Shown here piece after piece: positions 6,972-16,281 of a DNA stretch of 64,000 nt. Origin of the DNA: Methanofollis formosanus (GTDB lineage: Archaea > Halobacteriota > Methanomicrobia > Methanomicrobiales > Methanofollaceae); the NCBI RefSeq assembly GCF_019633745.1, contig NZ_CP037968.1, positions 1,184,789 to 1,248,788 of the forward strand, written 5' to 3'. The notes beneath the pieces are model-generated. The model had not been told where the DNA came from. It saw only the letters and a program-made list of their open reading frames with translations, and did no database searches. Made by a program: the position numbers and the translations under genes. Within the stretch, counting starts at the first letter, position 1. Each line of letters begins with the position of its first letter.

Positions 6972-8630
6972 TTATTGTGCGGGAAGGAACCCTCGCAACG
7001 CCTTCACTTTGCTCCGGATCGACGAGACCTCAAAACCGAAGAACGACCCGATCTCCCGGCCCAGCGGAGGGCCGCCCCGTCCCGGCCTGATCAGGCGGGC
7101 GTCCTGGCAGGCCGCATACACGACCGCCGCACTCCAGAGGAGCATGTCTCCCCGCAAGAGCGGTGCGTCCGGATGGTCGCGCAGGGCATGCACGATCGAG
7201 ACACAACGATCGAGGACGGTGTCGTCCTCGAAACGGCTGCAAAACTCATCACACCTGATCAGGCACATGTTCTTTCGCAGGTCGTCGGTGATGTCGTCGA
7301 ACAACTCCTCCTCGGCCCGGCGTGTCATTTCTTCGCGGCGTTCCGTGTCGTCCGGGTCCACCCCGGCCATCTCCAGATACTCGTTGAAAATAAAATGCAG
7401 AAGCGCATCCGTGTCGTTGGGATCGATACCGCCGTCCCTTGCTTTTTCGAGGATACGACGGATCTGGTCACCGCCCTTCTCCGGGGAGGTCACGGCACTG
7501 ATAAATTCAGGTGCCGCCTCTTCGAGTGCGACGATGAGGTCGGCGGCGTTGGTGATGCGGCCGGAGGCTTCCATCCGGGCAATGAACCGGCATATGATGG
7601 GAACGAAATTTTCCGGCCACTCTTCGGGGTAGTCGGGGTTCTGCACCATCTCTTCAAGCAGGCACCGGCGCACGGTCCGGGCGTCCCACTCCCTGATCTC
7701 AACCCCGTGAAAAAGGTACATGAAGGTGCAGAAGGTCGTGACGCTCTCCCCCGCCATGAAGGCGAACTCTTCGCCGCGTGCTTTCTCTTCCTCTCCGATG
7801 AACGCGTCGATTTCGTCCCCGATGTCCAGGAGGACCGCATCCGCGGCGGCACCGACCTCTGCCGCATACTCACGTGACTCCTCGTCCGGGGCGACGGAGT
7901 CCGGAGCCTCCTCCAGGTCTCCGGGAACAAGTTCGGCCACATCCCATCCCGGCGGATACCACCTGATCGCGGTGACCGGGTCCTCGACATACCCGCAGAT
8001 CCCGCCCCGCGGTGAGTTGGCGATACGCTCCACCCACTCGAACCCGGCTTCGGCCGAAGCCAGGCACTTGCGGCAATAAGAGTGCGGGCCCCCCTCGTCC
8101 ATGCTTTCGGCCAGCATGAACTCCGCGTCATGTCCACAGCGGTCGCAGGGAACGATCGGCCGGTTGTTCCTGGCGACGAGACAGAGCGGCCCGTCCGGCG
8201 GCGCCACCGGGGTTTCGGCCACCACCTTGAGGGCAAGTTCGGTGGTGGTACCGAAGTCGTATCGGTAGAGGAAGGTGCTGCCCGGCGCGACCAGGCCTGA
8301 GAGCGGCACTTCCATGGACTCTCCTTCGAGCATCTCGTCAGAGACGTAGTCCCGGCCGTCGATGGTGAAGGCGCTGAGGTGGCCGCAGCACTCGACCCAG
8401 ACGTCGCGGAGCAACCGGTCGAGGTCGTCGAGGAGAGCGTCGCGGCGTGCGAGCACCAGCAGCCAGTAGGTGCCGTCGTACAGGTCGCGGACCTTGATGA
8501 GAAGTGAAGGTTTGTCTCCTTCCGGCCATCCTGATGACTGAAGACACGTTGTGCTGTGTCTTAACACGCCTCTCGGGGTCACGCCACCCTTGCAGATAAG
8601 ACAGGTGCCCCGTGCCTGCCGGGATTTCAT
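6972..8630 (-). CDS. pRiA4b ORF-3-like protein with zinc-finger-like Cys motifs and C-terminal DUF6398-like segment
   Basis: About 552 residues from ATG 8630 (MKSRQARGTCLICKGG); ATG 8636 is an alternative. Near the N-terminus a CLICKG...HSTTC set looks metal-binding. Then a pRiA4b_ORF3/IS1096-TnpR-type domain (YDGTYWLLVLARRDALLDDL, CCGHLSAFTIDG, YRYDFGTTTELALKVV). A second Cys set follows (CDRCG...YCRKC). A long acidic helical middle leads to a C-terminal segment (AAVVYAACQDARLIR, GREIGSFFGFEVSSI) resembling DUF6398, which reads like a helix-turn-helix. Function unknown; the plasmid-type domain hints at a mobile-element ancestry. Not part of the ruv operon. Confidence 0.6.
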   Translation of the reverse strand: MKSRQARGTCLICKGGVTPRGVLRHSTTCLQSSGWPEGDKPSLLIKVRDLYDGTYWLLVLARRDALLDDLDRLLRDVWVECCGHLSAFTIDGRDYVSDEMLEGESMEVPLSGLVAPGSTFLYRYDFGTTTELALKVVAETPVAPPDGPLCLVARNNRPIVPCDRCGHDAEFMLAESMDEGGPHSYCRKCLASAEAGFEWVERIANSPRGGICGYVEDPVTAIRWYPPGWDVAELVPGDLEEAPDSVAPDEESREYAAEVGAAADAVLLDIGDEIDAFIGEEEKARGEEFAFMAGESVTTFCTFMYLFHGVEIREWDARTVRRCLLEEMVQNPDYPEEWPENFVPIICRFIARMEASGRITNAADLIVALEEAAPEFISAVTSPEKGGDQIRRILEKARDGGIDPNDTDALLHFIFNEYLEMAGVDPDDTERREEMTRRAEEELFDDITDDLRKNMCLIRCDEFCSRFEDDTVLDRCVSIVHALRDHPDAPLLRGDMLLWSAAVVYAACQDARLIRPGRGGPPLGREIGSFFGFEVSSIRSKVKALRGFLPAQ

Positions 8631-8729
8631 GCTCATAAAAATGTCCCGGTCTGCTATAATAGGTGCGAGTCTATCCCGGAAACCGGAGAGTGAGGGGGCG
8701 TCCACCGGGAAGCGTCAGGATTCAGACGT

Positions 8730-9953
8730 TCAACCGTTCGCGCTCTCCCCCCCGGCCTTCCCGGCCAGGACAAAGAGGGCGGCGACGGCGAGGGCAAGGA
8801 CCGCCGGGACGGCGAACCCGGCCGCATACCCGACGCTCCCGATGACGATGCCGGCGACGAGGGGGCCGGAGGCGTGGCCGATGTCCATGATCGAACCGAG
8901 CGCTCCGACCGAGGCGCCGAGTTCGTGGGTGCGGGCGACGTCGGCGACATAGGCGCCGGTCGAGACGGTGACCAGGGAGAGGGCGAGGCCGAAGAGGATC
9001 CCGATCGCCATCACCACCGGCACGGCAGCGGTGAGGGGGATGGCGGCGATGCAGCCGGCGATCGCGAGGAGACCGAGCACGATCTGCATCCGCCGGCCGG
9101 TGCGGTCGGAGAGCGCCCCGAAGAAGGGTTTGGAGAGGGCGATCGCCAGCACCTGGAGGGCGAAGAGGAGGCCGATGAGGTACTCCTGCACCCCGGCGCC
9201 GGTGAGGTACAGCGGGAGCCAGGTCTCGAAGATCCCGAAGGCGAAGTAGGTCGCCATCTCCACGAGGGCGGTGGAGAGGAGAAGCCGGTTTTTCCCGAAG
9301 CCTGCAAGGCGTTCGCCGAACTCACGGAGCGTGACGCGGCGATCGCTCCCCTCAGGCCTCCCGCCCTCCTTGATCCCGAAGATCAGCAGGACGACCGGGA
9401 GCGAGGCGAGGAAGGCGGCGACGTAGACGAGGCGGTAGTTCATGAGCCCGGCCGAGGCCGCGAAGACCGAGATGAGGATGCCGCCCACGAGGGGGGCGAT
9501 CGTCCTCCCGACGAGGGTGGCCGAGGAGTAGATGCCGCTCTTCTCCCCCTTCGCATCGGGGTAGGCCGAGTAGATCATCATCGCGGCGACCGGGCCGAGG
9601 ATGGCAGTGGCGAGGCCGTGGAAGAACCTGACCGGGATGAGCCAGAGGGGGTCGACGACGAGGAGGTAGAGGAGGGGGGCGGAGAGGAAGACGGCCCCCG
9701 AGGCGATCAGAAGACGCCGCGGGCCGATGCGGTCGGCCATCACCCCGACCGGGAAGGAGAAGAGGATCCCGGCCGCGGGGGAGACGAAGGCGATGAGGCC
9801 GATCATCGCCTCGTCCGCGCCGAGGGCGCTGGAGAAGAGGGGGAGCACGGGATTTTTCGAGATGGTCGTGGAGAAGATCGCGAAGAATCCGATGATCGAG
9901 AGATAGGTGATGAGGGACGGGCCTGCCCGTCCGAGTTTTGTCGGTTGCACCAT
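8730..9953 (-). CDS. Major facilitator superfamily (MFS) transporter
   Basis: About 407 residues with 12 predicted membrane helices in two blocks of six. The MFS loop-2/3 signature is present as GVMADRIGPRRLL and its second-half counterpart as GALSDRTGRRMQI. ATG 9953 is chosen because AGGTGA lies eight bases upstream; a GTG at 9962 is the alternative. Overall it resembles drug/metabolite effluxers of the DHA1 type, but no substrate can be assigned. Single gene: downstream of dnaK on the same strand with a 60+ bp gap. Confidence 0.88.
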   Translation of the reverse strand: MVQPTKLGRAGPSLITYLSIIGFFAIFSTTISKNPVLPLFSSALGADEAMIGLIAFVSPAAGILFSFPVGVMADRIGPRRLLIASGAVFLSAPLLYLLVVDPLWLIPVRFFHGLATAILGPVAAMMIYSAYPDAKGEKSGIYSSATLVGRTIAPLVGGILISVFAASAGLMNYRLVYVAAFLASLPVVLLIFGIKEGGRPEGSDRRVTLREFGERLAGFGKNRLLLSTALVEMATYFAFGIFETWLPLYLTGAGVQEYLIGLLFALQVLAIALSKPFFGALSDRTGRRMQIVLGLLAIAGCIAAIPLTAAVPVVMAIGILFGLALSLVTVSTGAYVADVARTHELGASVGALGSIMDIGHASGPLVAGIVIGSVGYAAGFAVPAVLALAVAALFVLAGKAGGESANG

Positions 9954-10026
9954 GCCGGTCACCTGGTTAGTGGAAGATGGACACCGGCGAGCGATGAACC
10001 TATCGGGGAGAGGGTGGTCGTCCTCC

Positions 10027-11844
10027 TTACTTCGCGTCCTTCATCCGGTACTCGGCGTCGTAGACCGTCCCCCCGCCCTGGCCCGGCGCTGCGGCCGCCT
10101 CCTGGTAGATGACCCTCCCGGCCTCCTGGAGGACGGCCCGAAGTCTCTCTAGGCCGGCCCTGACCGCGTCCATTTCCTTCCCGGCAAGGGCGCTCTTCAG
10201 GTCGGCGAGGGCTCCCTCGACCTTTACCCTCGGCCCCGAACCCATCCGCTCTCCCAGTTCGGCGAGGGTCTTCTCCGCGGTGTAGACGAGGGCGTCGGCC
10301 TCGTTTCTCACCTCCGCTTCGTCCCGTCGTCTCTGGTCCTCGGCCTCGTACTCCTCCGCCTCCTTCACCATCCGGTCCACCTCGGCATCAGGGAGTTTGG
10401 TCGAGGCGGTGATGGTCATCTGCTGCTCTTTGCCGGTGGCGCGGTCCTGCGCCGAGACCTTGAGGATCCCGGAGGCGTCGATGTCGAAGGTGACCTCGAT
10501 CTGCGGGACGCCCCGCGGTGCCGGGGGGATGCCGACGAGGTTGAACTGACCAAGGCTCGTGTCGTCCTGCGCCATCGGGCGTTCGCCCTGGAGGACGTTG
10601 ACGGTCACTGCGGTCTGGAGGTCGGCGGCGGTGGTGAAGATCTGGCTCGTCCTGGTCGGGACGGTGGTGTTGCGCGGGATGAGGGCGGTCCTGACATGGC
10701 CGATGGTCTCGATCCCGAGGGTGAGCGGGGTGACGTCGAGGAGGACCATGTCGGTGATCTCGCCGGCCAGGATCGCCCCCTGGACCGCCGCCCCGACGGC
10801 GACGCACTCCATCGGGTCGACGCCGTGCTCGGGGGGTCGTCCGGTCTTCTCCTCGACGAACCGCCTGACGACCGGCATCCTGGTCGGGCCGCCGACCAGG
10901 ATCACCTTCCCGATCTCATCGGTCGTCAGGTTTGCGTCGGCGAGGGCCCGGTCGAAGGGGGCGACGCACCGCTCGATGATGGGCCCGACCAGGCCTTCGA
11001 GTTTTGCGCGGGTCAGTTTCATCACCAGGTGCTTTGGCCCCGCCGCCCCGCCGGTGATGTACGGGAGGTTGATCTCGGTCTCAAGGACGGCCGAGAGTTC
11101 GATCTTCGCCCGCTCCCCCGCCTCCCTCAGGCGCTGCACGGCGATCCGGTCTTCGCGCAGGTCGATCCCCTCCTGCTTCTTGAACTCGTCGGCGATCCAG
11201 TCGATGACCGCGTCGTCCATGTCGGTGCCGCCGAGATGGGTGTCGCCCGCGGTCGCGAGCACCCGGAACGTCCCCTCCCCGAACTCCATCACCGTGACGT
11301 CCAGGGTGCCGCCGCCGAAGTCGAAGACCAGGATCTTCTGCTCGCCCCCTTTGTCCAGGCCGTAGGCCATCGAGGCGGCGGTCGGTTCGTTGATGAGCCG
11401 CACCACCTCCAGGCCCGCGATGGTCCCGGCGTCCTTCGTCGCCGTCCGCTGGTTGTCGTCGAAGTAGGCGGGCACGGTGATCACCGCCTTGCTCACCGGT
11501 TCGCCCAGGAAGGCTTCGGCGTCCCGTCTGATCTTTTTGAGGAGGAAGGCGGAGATCTGCTGGGGCGTGTAGTCGGTCCCGCGGATCCGGTAGAGATGGT
11601 CGGTCCCCATCTTCCGCTTTGCCGCCATCACCGTTCCTTCCGGGTTGGTGACCGCCTGCCGGCGGGCCGGTTCACCGACGAGCACCTGTCCTTCTTTCGT
11701 GAAGGCGACGTACGACGGGAACATCTTCCCCGCCCAGGTCGCCCCCTCCGCGGACGGGACGATCGTCGGTTTCCCGCCGATCATCACCGCCGCCTGACTG
11801 TTCGAGGTCCCGAGATCGATCCCGATGATCTTCTGGTCTGACAT
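10027..11844 (-). CDS. dnaK: Chaperone DnaK (Hsp70)
   Basis: 605 residues from ATG 11844, preceded by CAGGGGGGATG as ribosome binding site; the open frame continues upstream but without homology. Nucleotide-binding domain: [78 protein letters not shown]. Substrate-binding domain begins at the linker [14 protein letters not shown]. The C-terminal tail is Ala/Gly rich. Archaeal Hsp70 was acquired from bacteria. Unusually, neither grpE nor dnaJ is next to it in this window, so its cochaperones must be elsewhere or absent. Confidence 0.97.
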   Translation of the reverse strand: MSDQKIIGIDLGTSNSQAAVMIGGKPTIVPSAEGATWAGKMFPSYVAFTKEGQVLVGEPARRQAVTNPEGTVMAAKRKMGTDHLYRIRGTDYTPQQISAFLLKKIRRDAEAFLGEPVSKAVITVPAYFDDNQRTATKDAGTIAGLEVVRLINEPTAASMAYGLDKGGEQKILVFDFGGGTLDVTVMEFGEGTFRVLATAGDTHLGGTDMDDAVIDWIADEFKKQEGIDLREDRIAVQRLREAGERAKIELSAVLETEINLPYITGGAAGPKHLVMKLTRAKLEGLVGPIIERCVAPFDRALADANLTTDEIGKVILVGGPTRMPVVRRFVEEKTGRPPEHGVDPMECVAVGAAVQGAILAGEITDMVLLDVTPLTLGIETIGHVRTALIPRNTTVPTRTSQIFTTAADLQTAVTVNVLQGERPMAQDDTSLGQFNLVGIPPAPRGVPQIEVTFDIDASGILKVSAQDRATGKEQQMTITASTKLPDAEVDRMVKEAEEYEAEDQRRRDEAEVRNEADALVYTAEKTLAELGERMGSGPRVKVEGALADLKSALAGKEMDAVRAGLERLRAVLQEAGRVIYQEAAAAPGQGGGTVYDAEYRMKDAK

Positions 11845-12068
11845 GGACACATCCCCCCTGTGGTAATGGTGTCTTCGGGCGCTGCGGGGAGATAAGGGTG
11901 CTGGTGGATGGATCTCCCCCCGGAATCGCGCCGATTTCCACGCGATTCTCCCGGCCGCTGTTCGGCGTGGCAGAGGGGCCCGGAGGATCCTATCACCCCC
12001 ACTCATATCGGCCCTCGGCGAGCGTTTCTACTCTCTGGATTTCAGAGCATCCGGGAAACAGACCCCGT

Positions 12069-12096
12069 TTTCGGGCATCTCAAAACACGCCCGAAA
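12069..12096. promoter_or_regulatory. Inverted repeat in the dnaK/hydrolase divergent gap
   Basis: TTTCGGGC (12069-12076) and GCCCGAAA (12089-12096) form a perfect 8-bp stem around a 12-nt loop, roughly midway in the 380-bp gap between dnaK and the divergent hydrolase. It could be an operator for either gene. No other feature is seen in this gap. Confidence 0.4.
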
Positions 12097-12224
12097 TGAG
12101 CCCGGATTGACCGGACCGATCGCAAAACGGAGGCCGAAACGGCCGTATCATGCCCGGCAAGGGGGCGGCCCCCCGCCGGGCAAAACCATAAGACCCGGGG
12201 GGAGATATTCACGTACCTGCACCC

Positions 12225-13124
12225 ATGAACGAGAAAAATGAACTGCCCGACGTCGGGTACGTGACGGCGAACGGGATCAGGATCGGCTACCGGGAGTACG
12301 GGAGCGGCGCACCCCTGCTCATGATCACGGGATACACGGGAAGGATGGCCGACTGGGATCCCCGGATCATCACGGCCCTCGCCGCGGGCTTCAGGGTGAT
12401 CGTCTTCGACAACCGCGGCATGGGGGAGACGGGTGCCGACGGGAGGCCTTTCTCCATCGAACTCTTCGCGGAAGACACCCGCGCCTTCCTCGACGCCCTC
12501 GGGATCGCGCGGGTGCATCTCTGCGGCCACTCGATGGGATCGTTCGTCGCGCAGGAACTCGCGATCCGCTACCCCGAGCGGGTGGACGGACTCGTCCTCG
12601 TCTCGACCCTCCCTGCGATCGAACCCCGTCGGCACGCCGCCCTCACGGCATTCCTCGGCGAGATCGCGGAGGACACCGCCCCGGTCGACCTCACCCTCAG
12701 GAGACTGTACGGGGCGGCGTACGCGGCCCGTCACCCGGAACTGGCCGCGTACCTCAGGAAGAACCTGGAGTTTCTGCACACCTCCGGCCTCTTCGATCCC
12801 GCATCGATACGCGGGCAGCGGCAGGCGATCCTCTCGTGGCCGGGAAGCGTCGGACGCCTGGACCGGATCAGGGCGGACACGCTGGTCCTCGTCGGGACCG
12901 ACGACGAACTCAGCCCGCCGGAGGATGCGTTCCGGGTGGCGGCCGGGATACCGGGGTGCTGGCTCGTCCAGGTCCGCGGGGCGGGGCACGACCTCTTCTT
13001 CCAGGCCCCGGACCTCTGCGCCGCGGCGATCAGGCTGTTTCTCACCTCGCTCGAACTCACGCCTCGTCCCACTCATACCCCCGGCGAAAGCGCGACCCGT
13101 CCTCCTCCACCGCCTTCCCCATGA
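12225..13124 (+). CDS. Alpha/beta-fold hydrolase
   Basis: 299 residues. Catalytic triad readable: nucleophile Ser in LCGHSMGSFVA (about residue 104), acid in LVGTDDELS and His in GAGHDLFF. The oxyanion strand is LLMITGYTGRMADWD and the FDNRGMGETG segment is typical of the esterase/haloperoxidase-like branch. No signal peptide, so cytoplasmic. Substrate unknown. A GGGGGGAGAT ribosome binding site lies ~20 bp upstream. The last ~20 residues (HTPGESATRPPPPPSP) are low complexity and overlap 68 bp with the convergent phosphoribosyltransferase gene, so the C-terminal tail is probably a run-on. Confidence 0.85.
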   Translation: MNEKNELPDVGYVTANGIRIGYREYGSGAPLLMITGYTGRMADWDPRIITALAAGFRVIVFDNRGMGETGADGRPFSIELFAEDTRAFLDALGIARVHLCGHSMGSFVAQELAIRYPERVDGLVLVSTLPAIEPRRHAALTAFLGEIAEDTAPVDLTLRRLYGAAYAARHPELAAYLRKNLEFLHTSGLFDPASIRGQRQAILSWPGSVGRLDRIRADTLVLVGTDDELSPPEDAFRVAAGIPGCWLVQVRGAGHDLFFQAPDLCAAAIRLFLTSLELTPRPTHTPGESATRPPPPPSP

Positions 13125-13731
13125 CCAGCAGGTCGGCGAGGGCCTCCGCGACCTCATCCTCGCCGGCCCTGATCTCATACCGGTTGGCGAGCGCCGCCCT
13201 GATCTCCGTCGTGGTGAGGGGCTCTTCCAGGAGCACCTTCTCGGTGAAGCCGGTCAGGTCCTCGTGGAGCGCCCAGGGATAGACCACCCACCGCCATCCG
13301 GCAAGATACTCGGCATAATAGTCGGGATCGAAGGATGAGGTGTGCTTGTGCTGGAGCACGCCGGTCCTCACCTCCCGCGGCCCGAACTCCTCCACGTACC
13401 AGACCGCACGCTGGAGGGTCTCGCCGGTGTCGGTGATGTCGTCGACGATGAGCACCGAAAGGTCTCCGACATCGGTCGCGAGCGGGTAGCGGACCACCGC
13501 TTCCTTCTTCTTTCTCGCCGCAACCCCCCAGTGCTCGATCTTGATGCTGGTCAGGGTGTCGATCAGGAGACGGTCGCAGACGATCCTGGCCGGGACATAC
13601 CCGCCGCGGCCGATGGCGATCACGAGGTCGGGGCGGTAGCCGGCGGCCTTCACCTTCGCCGCGAGGGCACGGGAGAGAACGACCGATCGGTCCCATCCCA
13701 CCAGGTCGCAGGTGAATGATTCGGGGATCAT
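13057..13731 (-). CDS. Phosphoribosyltransferase (xanthine/GMP PRTase-like) with C-terminal extension
   Basis: 224 residues. The type I PRTase core is clear: VIAIGRGGYVPARIV (PPi loop) and the 13-residue PRPP loop VLIVDDITDTGET near residue 106. Hood residues differ from hypoxanthine PRTases, and archaeal members of this group act on xanthine or guanine in purine salvage. Residues ~170-224 (LTTTEIRAAL to RFRRGYEWDEA) form an extra helical segment that looks like a small winged helix, so a regulatory role is conceivable. A TATA-like box lies ~25 bp upstream, which suggests a leaderless transcript. Confidence 0.82.
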   Translation of the reverse strand: MIPESFTCDLVGWDRSVVLSRALAAKVKAAGYRPDLVIAIGRGGYVPARIVCDRLLIDTLTSIKIEHWGVAARKKKEAVVRYPLATDVGDLSVLIVDDITDTGETLQRAVWYVEEFGPREVRTGVLQHKHTSSFDPDYYAEYLAGWRWVVYPWALHEDLTGFTEKVLLEEPLTTTEIRAALANRYEIRAGEDEVAEALADLLVMGKAVEEDGSRFRRGYEWDEA

Positions 13732-13753
13732 TGTCCACCAGAGGACCGCGGGG

Positions 13754-13763
13754 GATATAAAAC
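13754..13763 (-). promoter_or_regulatory. TATA box for the phosphoribosyltransferase gene
   Basis: On the minus strand TTTTATATCC lies about 25-30 bp ahead of the ATG at 13731, matching an archaeal TATA element with start of transcription at the start codon. Confidence 0.5.
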
Positions 13764-13778
13764 CGGAGGCAGGCGTGG

Positions 13779-13828
13779 CGCCGCCCTACCGATCTTCATC
13801 GTGGTGGGGTGATTGGGGCGGGAAGGCG
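13779..13828 (+). repeat. Mosaic repeat remnant
   Basis: A 50-bp fragment: GCGCCGCCCTACCGATCTTC, ATCGTGGTGGGG and then GATTGGGGCGGGAAGGC. The first part equals the start of the repeat core (compare 3537-3570), the second equals the end of the third module (compare 3690-3712). The middle is deleted, so this looks like an internally deleted copy. Confidence 0.6.
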
Positions 13829-13993
13829 GAGGTATGGCCGGCACCGGATTCACATCCGGGAGTGAAGAGCCTCGTGAGAAGATAAAATGAGACAGGAAAT
13901 TATGATATCTTCGAAAGAATGTTTAATACAATATTAATTTTAAATCGAGCGCACGGAAAATTTATTTTTTATGGCACCGTGGATGCTACTATT

Positions 13994-14042
13994 GTACGGC
14001 TCCCTGCACGGAGAACCCTGAAAAACTGCTTCAGAACCGTAC
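13994..14042 (+). promoter_or_regulatory. Potentially folded 5' leader of the DUF3089 operon
   Basis: Outer stem GTACGG (13994-13999) with CCGTAC (14037-14042). Inside, CTCC/GGAG (14000-14003 and 14010-14013) and CTGAA/TTCAG (14018-14022 and 14030-14034) can form two hairpins, giving a three-way junction. A TATA-like TTTATTTTTT at 13961-13970 would place the RNA 5' end at about 13990. The ribosome binding site CAGGAGA and ATG 14068 follow. Candidate cis-regulatory RNA; structure inferred by eye. Confidence 0.4.
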
Positions 14043-14067
14043 ATCGAATCAATCAGGAGATTTTACG

Positions 14068-15099
14068 ATGACAAAGATCACTCACTCTTTGATTCCTCTC
14101 ATCGTACTGATGGGAGTTTGTTTCATTTTTACCAGCGGTTGTACAGGCGGAGAACCGTCTCCTCCGGCAGATGATTCGCCTCCGGCGGACGTGGTCGGTC
14201 CTGGTCAGGACCCGAACTACGCCGATTCGTATTACTGGCTCTCGCTGCCGTCCGCAGAGAAAGCGGTGGACGTCTTTTATGTGTACCCGACGGTCAGCAG
14301 CAATGCCACCGGGTTCATGGATGTGACCGGCGACGAGGAACGGGCGCTGGCGCAGGGAATTTTCACGGCGCAGGCAAGCGTGTACGAACCGCACGCCAAC
14401 GTCTTCGCTCCGTACTACCGGCAGATGTCGACGCAGGTGAAGATGGACGAGGGTTCGCTTGCGACCGACACGAAAGAATTCAAACGGGGTGCGGCCGACG
14501 TGCAGGAGGCCTTCGACTATTATATCGCCAACCTCAACGACGGTCGTCCGTTCATCATCGCAGGCCACAGTCAGGGGACGATGGCATTGATCGAACTGAT
14601 CAAGAACCGTTTCGGCGACGACGACGATCTCCGGAACCGTCTGGTCGCGGCATACCTCATCGGCTACACCGTCACCGACGCCGACCTCGAAGCGGCGGGA
14701 CTGACGGCGGCGGAGGGCGCGAACGACACCGGCGTCGTGGTCACCTACAACACGCAGTCGCCGACCTCCGCGGGCGGTCCGATGCTGATGCCCGGCGCAC
14801 ATTGCATCAACCCGCTCACCTGGACGACCGACGATACCTATGCGCCCGCCTCGGAGAACCTGGGCGCACGCTTCTACAACGACTCGACCGGCGCGTTCCT
14901 CCGCGAGGTGGAACACTACTGCGACGCACGGATCGATCCCGGGACCGGGGCGCTCACGACGACGATCCCGGCGGGCGAGGATCTGGATATCGGTCCATAT
15001 TCAGAGGGCGTGTACCACCGCTACGACTACGCGTTCTGGTACCGGAACCTGGAGCAGAATGTCGGCGATAGGATCGATGCGTTCGAGAAGAAGACATGA
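14068..15099 (+). CDS. DUF3089 alpha/beta-hydrolase-like lipoprotein
   Basis: 343 residues. Lipoprotein signal peptide: MTKITHSLIPLIVLMGVCFI then FTSGC, with the Cys at residue 25, followed by a Pro-rich spacer. The mature part is DUF3089: YWLSLPSAEKAVDVFYVYPT, VFAPYYRQMS, and the Ser nucleophile elbow IIAGHSQGTMALIEL (about residue 176). INPLTWTTDD and YDYAFWYRN near the end are shared with the next gene. Predicted to be an extracytoplasmic, lipid-anchored serine hydrolase. Its stop overlaps the start of the paralogue by 4 bp (ATGA), so both are co-translated. Confidence 0.87.
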   Translation: MTKITHSLIPLIVLMGVCFIFTSGCTGGEPSPPADDSPPADVVGPGQDPNYADSYYWLSLPSAEKAVDVFYVYPTVSSNATGFMDVTGDEERALAQGIFTAQASVYEPHANVFAPYYRQMSTQVKMDEGSLATDTKEFKRGAADVQEAFDYYIANLNDGRPFIIAGHSQGTMALIELIKNRFGDDDDLRNRLVAAYLIGYTVTDADLEAAGLTAAEGANDTGVVVTYNTQSPTSAGGPMLMPGAHCINPLTWTTDDTYAPASENLGARFYNDSTGAFLREVEHYCDARIDPGTGALTTTIPAGEDLDIGPYSEGVYHRYDYAFWYRNLEQNVGDRIDAFEKKT

Positions 15100-16136
15100 C
15101 GCAGACCGGACGTACGGACGAAAGGACTTCGTCCCTGGAGGATCTGCGCGGAAAAGAGCTCGGGGTGCCGGTCACCCTGCCCCCCTTCGATCCGGGGAGG
15201 GACGTGCCTGACGCCCCCGACTACGCGGACCCGGAGAGCTGGCTCTCCCTGCCTGCCCACTTCACCACGGAAAACCAGCCGGTGGATGTCTTCTGGGTCT
15301 ACCCGACCGTTCTTTCGGACGAGTCGACCTATCTGATGGACATACGCGATCCCCGCCTGCGGGAGAAGGCTGAATGGACCATCGTCGAGCAGGCGAGCAT
15401 ATTCGACGGGCAGGCGAATATTTACGCACCCTATTACCGGCAGAACAACGTGAAGATCAACCCGCTGATGCTGACTGATGCACGGCCGATCTTCGATCTG
15501 GGACAGCGCGATATCGTCGCGGCCTTTGCGTATTTCATGGAGCACTTCAATAAAGGGGAGAGGCCGATCATTCTGGCGGCGCACAGCCAGGGTTCGGTCA
15601 GGGTCGTCGAACTCTCGAAGGACGGAGAACTGCTCACCGGCGATCCCGCCGCGCTGGAAAAACTCGTGGCGGCGTATGTCATCGGGTATTCGATCACGCC
15701 GGCCGACCTGGAGAAAAATCCGCTGATAAAGGTCGGCACGAGTGCGACGGAGACAGGATGTTTCATCACCTACAACACCGTCTCGGACGAGGAAGGGAAG
15801 GAGACTGAGGCCCCGACGGTGATCCCCGGAACGTTCGTGGTGAACCCGCTGACCTGGAGGACCGACACCGCCTTCGCACCCGCGTCCGCCAATCTCGGCG
15901 CGGCATTCTTCAGGCACGAGGATCCCGAGCACCCGGTCAGGCACCCGCACTTCGCGGCGGCACAGGTGAAGGGCAATGCGCTGGTGGTCACGGACGTCTC
16001 CCATCCCGAAGAGTTGCCGGCGACGAGTGTCACCTTCCCGCCGGGGGTGTACCATATGTACGACTACGCGATCTTTTACGAGAACTTAAGAGAGAATGTG
16101 AAAGACCGCATTCGGTCCTATTTCAGTACAGGATAG
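15096..16136 (+). CDS. DUF3089 alpha/beta-hydrolase-like protein (tandem paralogue, no signal peptide)
   Basis: 346 residues, clearly related to the preceding protein over its full mature length: SWLSLPAHF, VDVFWVYPTVLSDEST, IYAPYYRQNNVKIN, nucleophile elbow ILAAHSQGSVRVVEL, VVNPLTWRTD, YHMYDYAIFYENLRENV. In contrast to its partner there is no signal peptide or lipobox, so it should be cytoplasmic unless exported otherwise. The pair looks like an old tandem duplication whose products were sent to two compartments. Substrate unknown; DUF3089 is a lipase/esterase-like family. Confidence 0.85.
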   Translation: MTQTGRTDERTSSLEDLRGKELGVPVTLPPFDPGRDVPDAPDYADPESWLSLPAHFTTENQPVDVFWVYPTVLSDESTYLMDIRDPRLREKAEWTIVEQASIFDGQANIYAPYYRQNNVKINPLMLTDARPIFDLGQRDIVAAFAYFMEHFNKGERPIILAAHSQGSVRVVELSKDGELLTGDPAALEKLVAAYVIGYSITPADLEKNPLIKVGTSATETGCFITYNTVSDEEGKETEAPTVIPGTFVVNPLTWRTDTAFAPASANLGAAFFRHEDPEHPVRHPHFAAAQVKGNALVVTDVSHPEELPATSVTFPPGVYHMYDYAIFYENLRENVKDRIRSYFSTG

Positions 16137-16281
16137 TCTTTCGACGACCCCGGCCCGAAGGTCTGGGTCCGAGACTTTTTTTGCCGGATTGTTCCGGTCC
16201 GGCGCTCCCCGGAGAGGGTGGAGAGGAAAAGCCATATCATCTCACGCGTATCACTCAATCAATAGCCAGGAGGGAGAGAGG

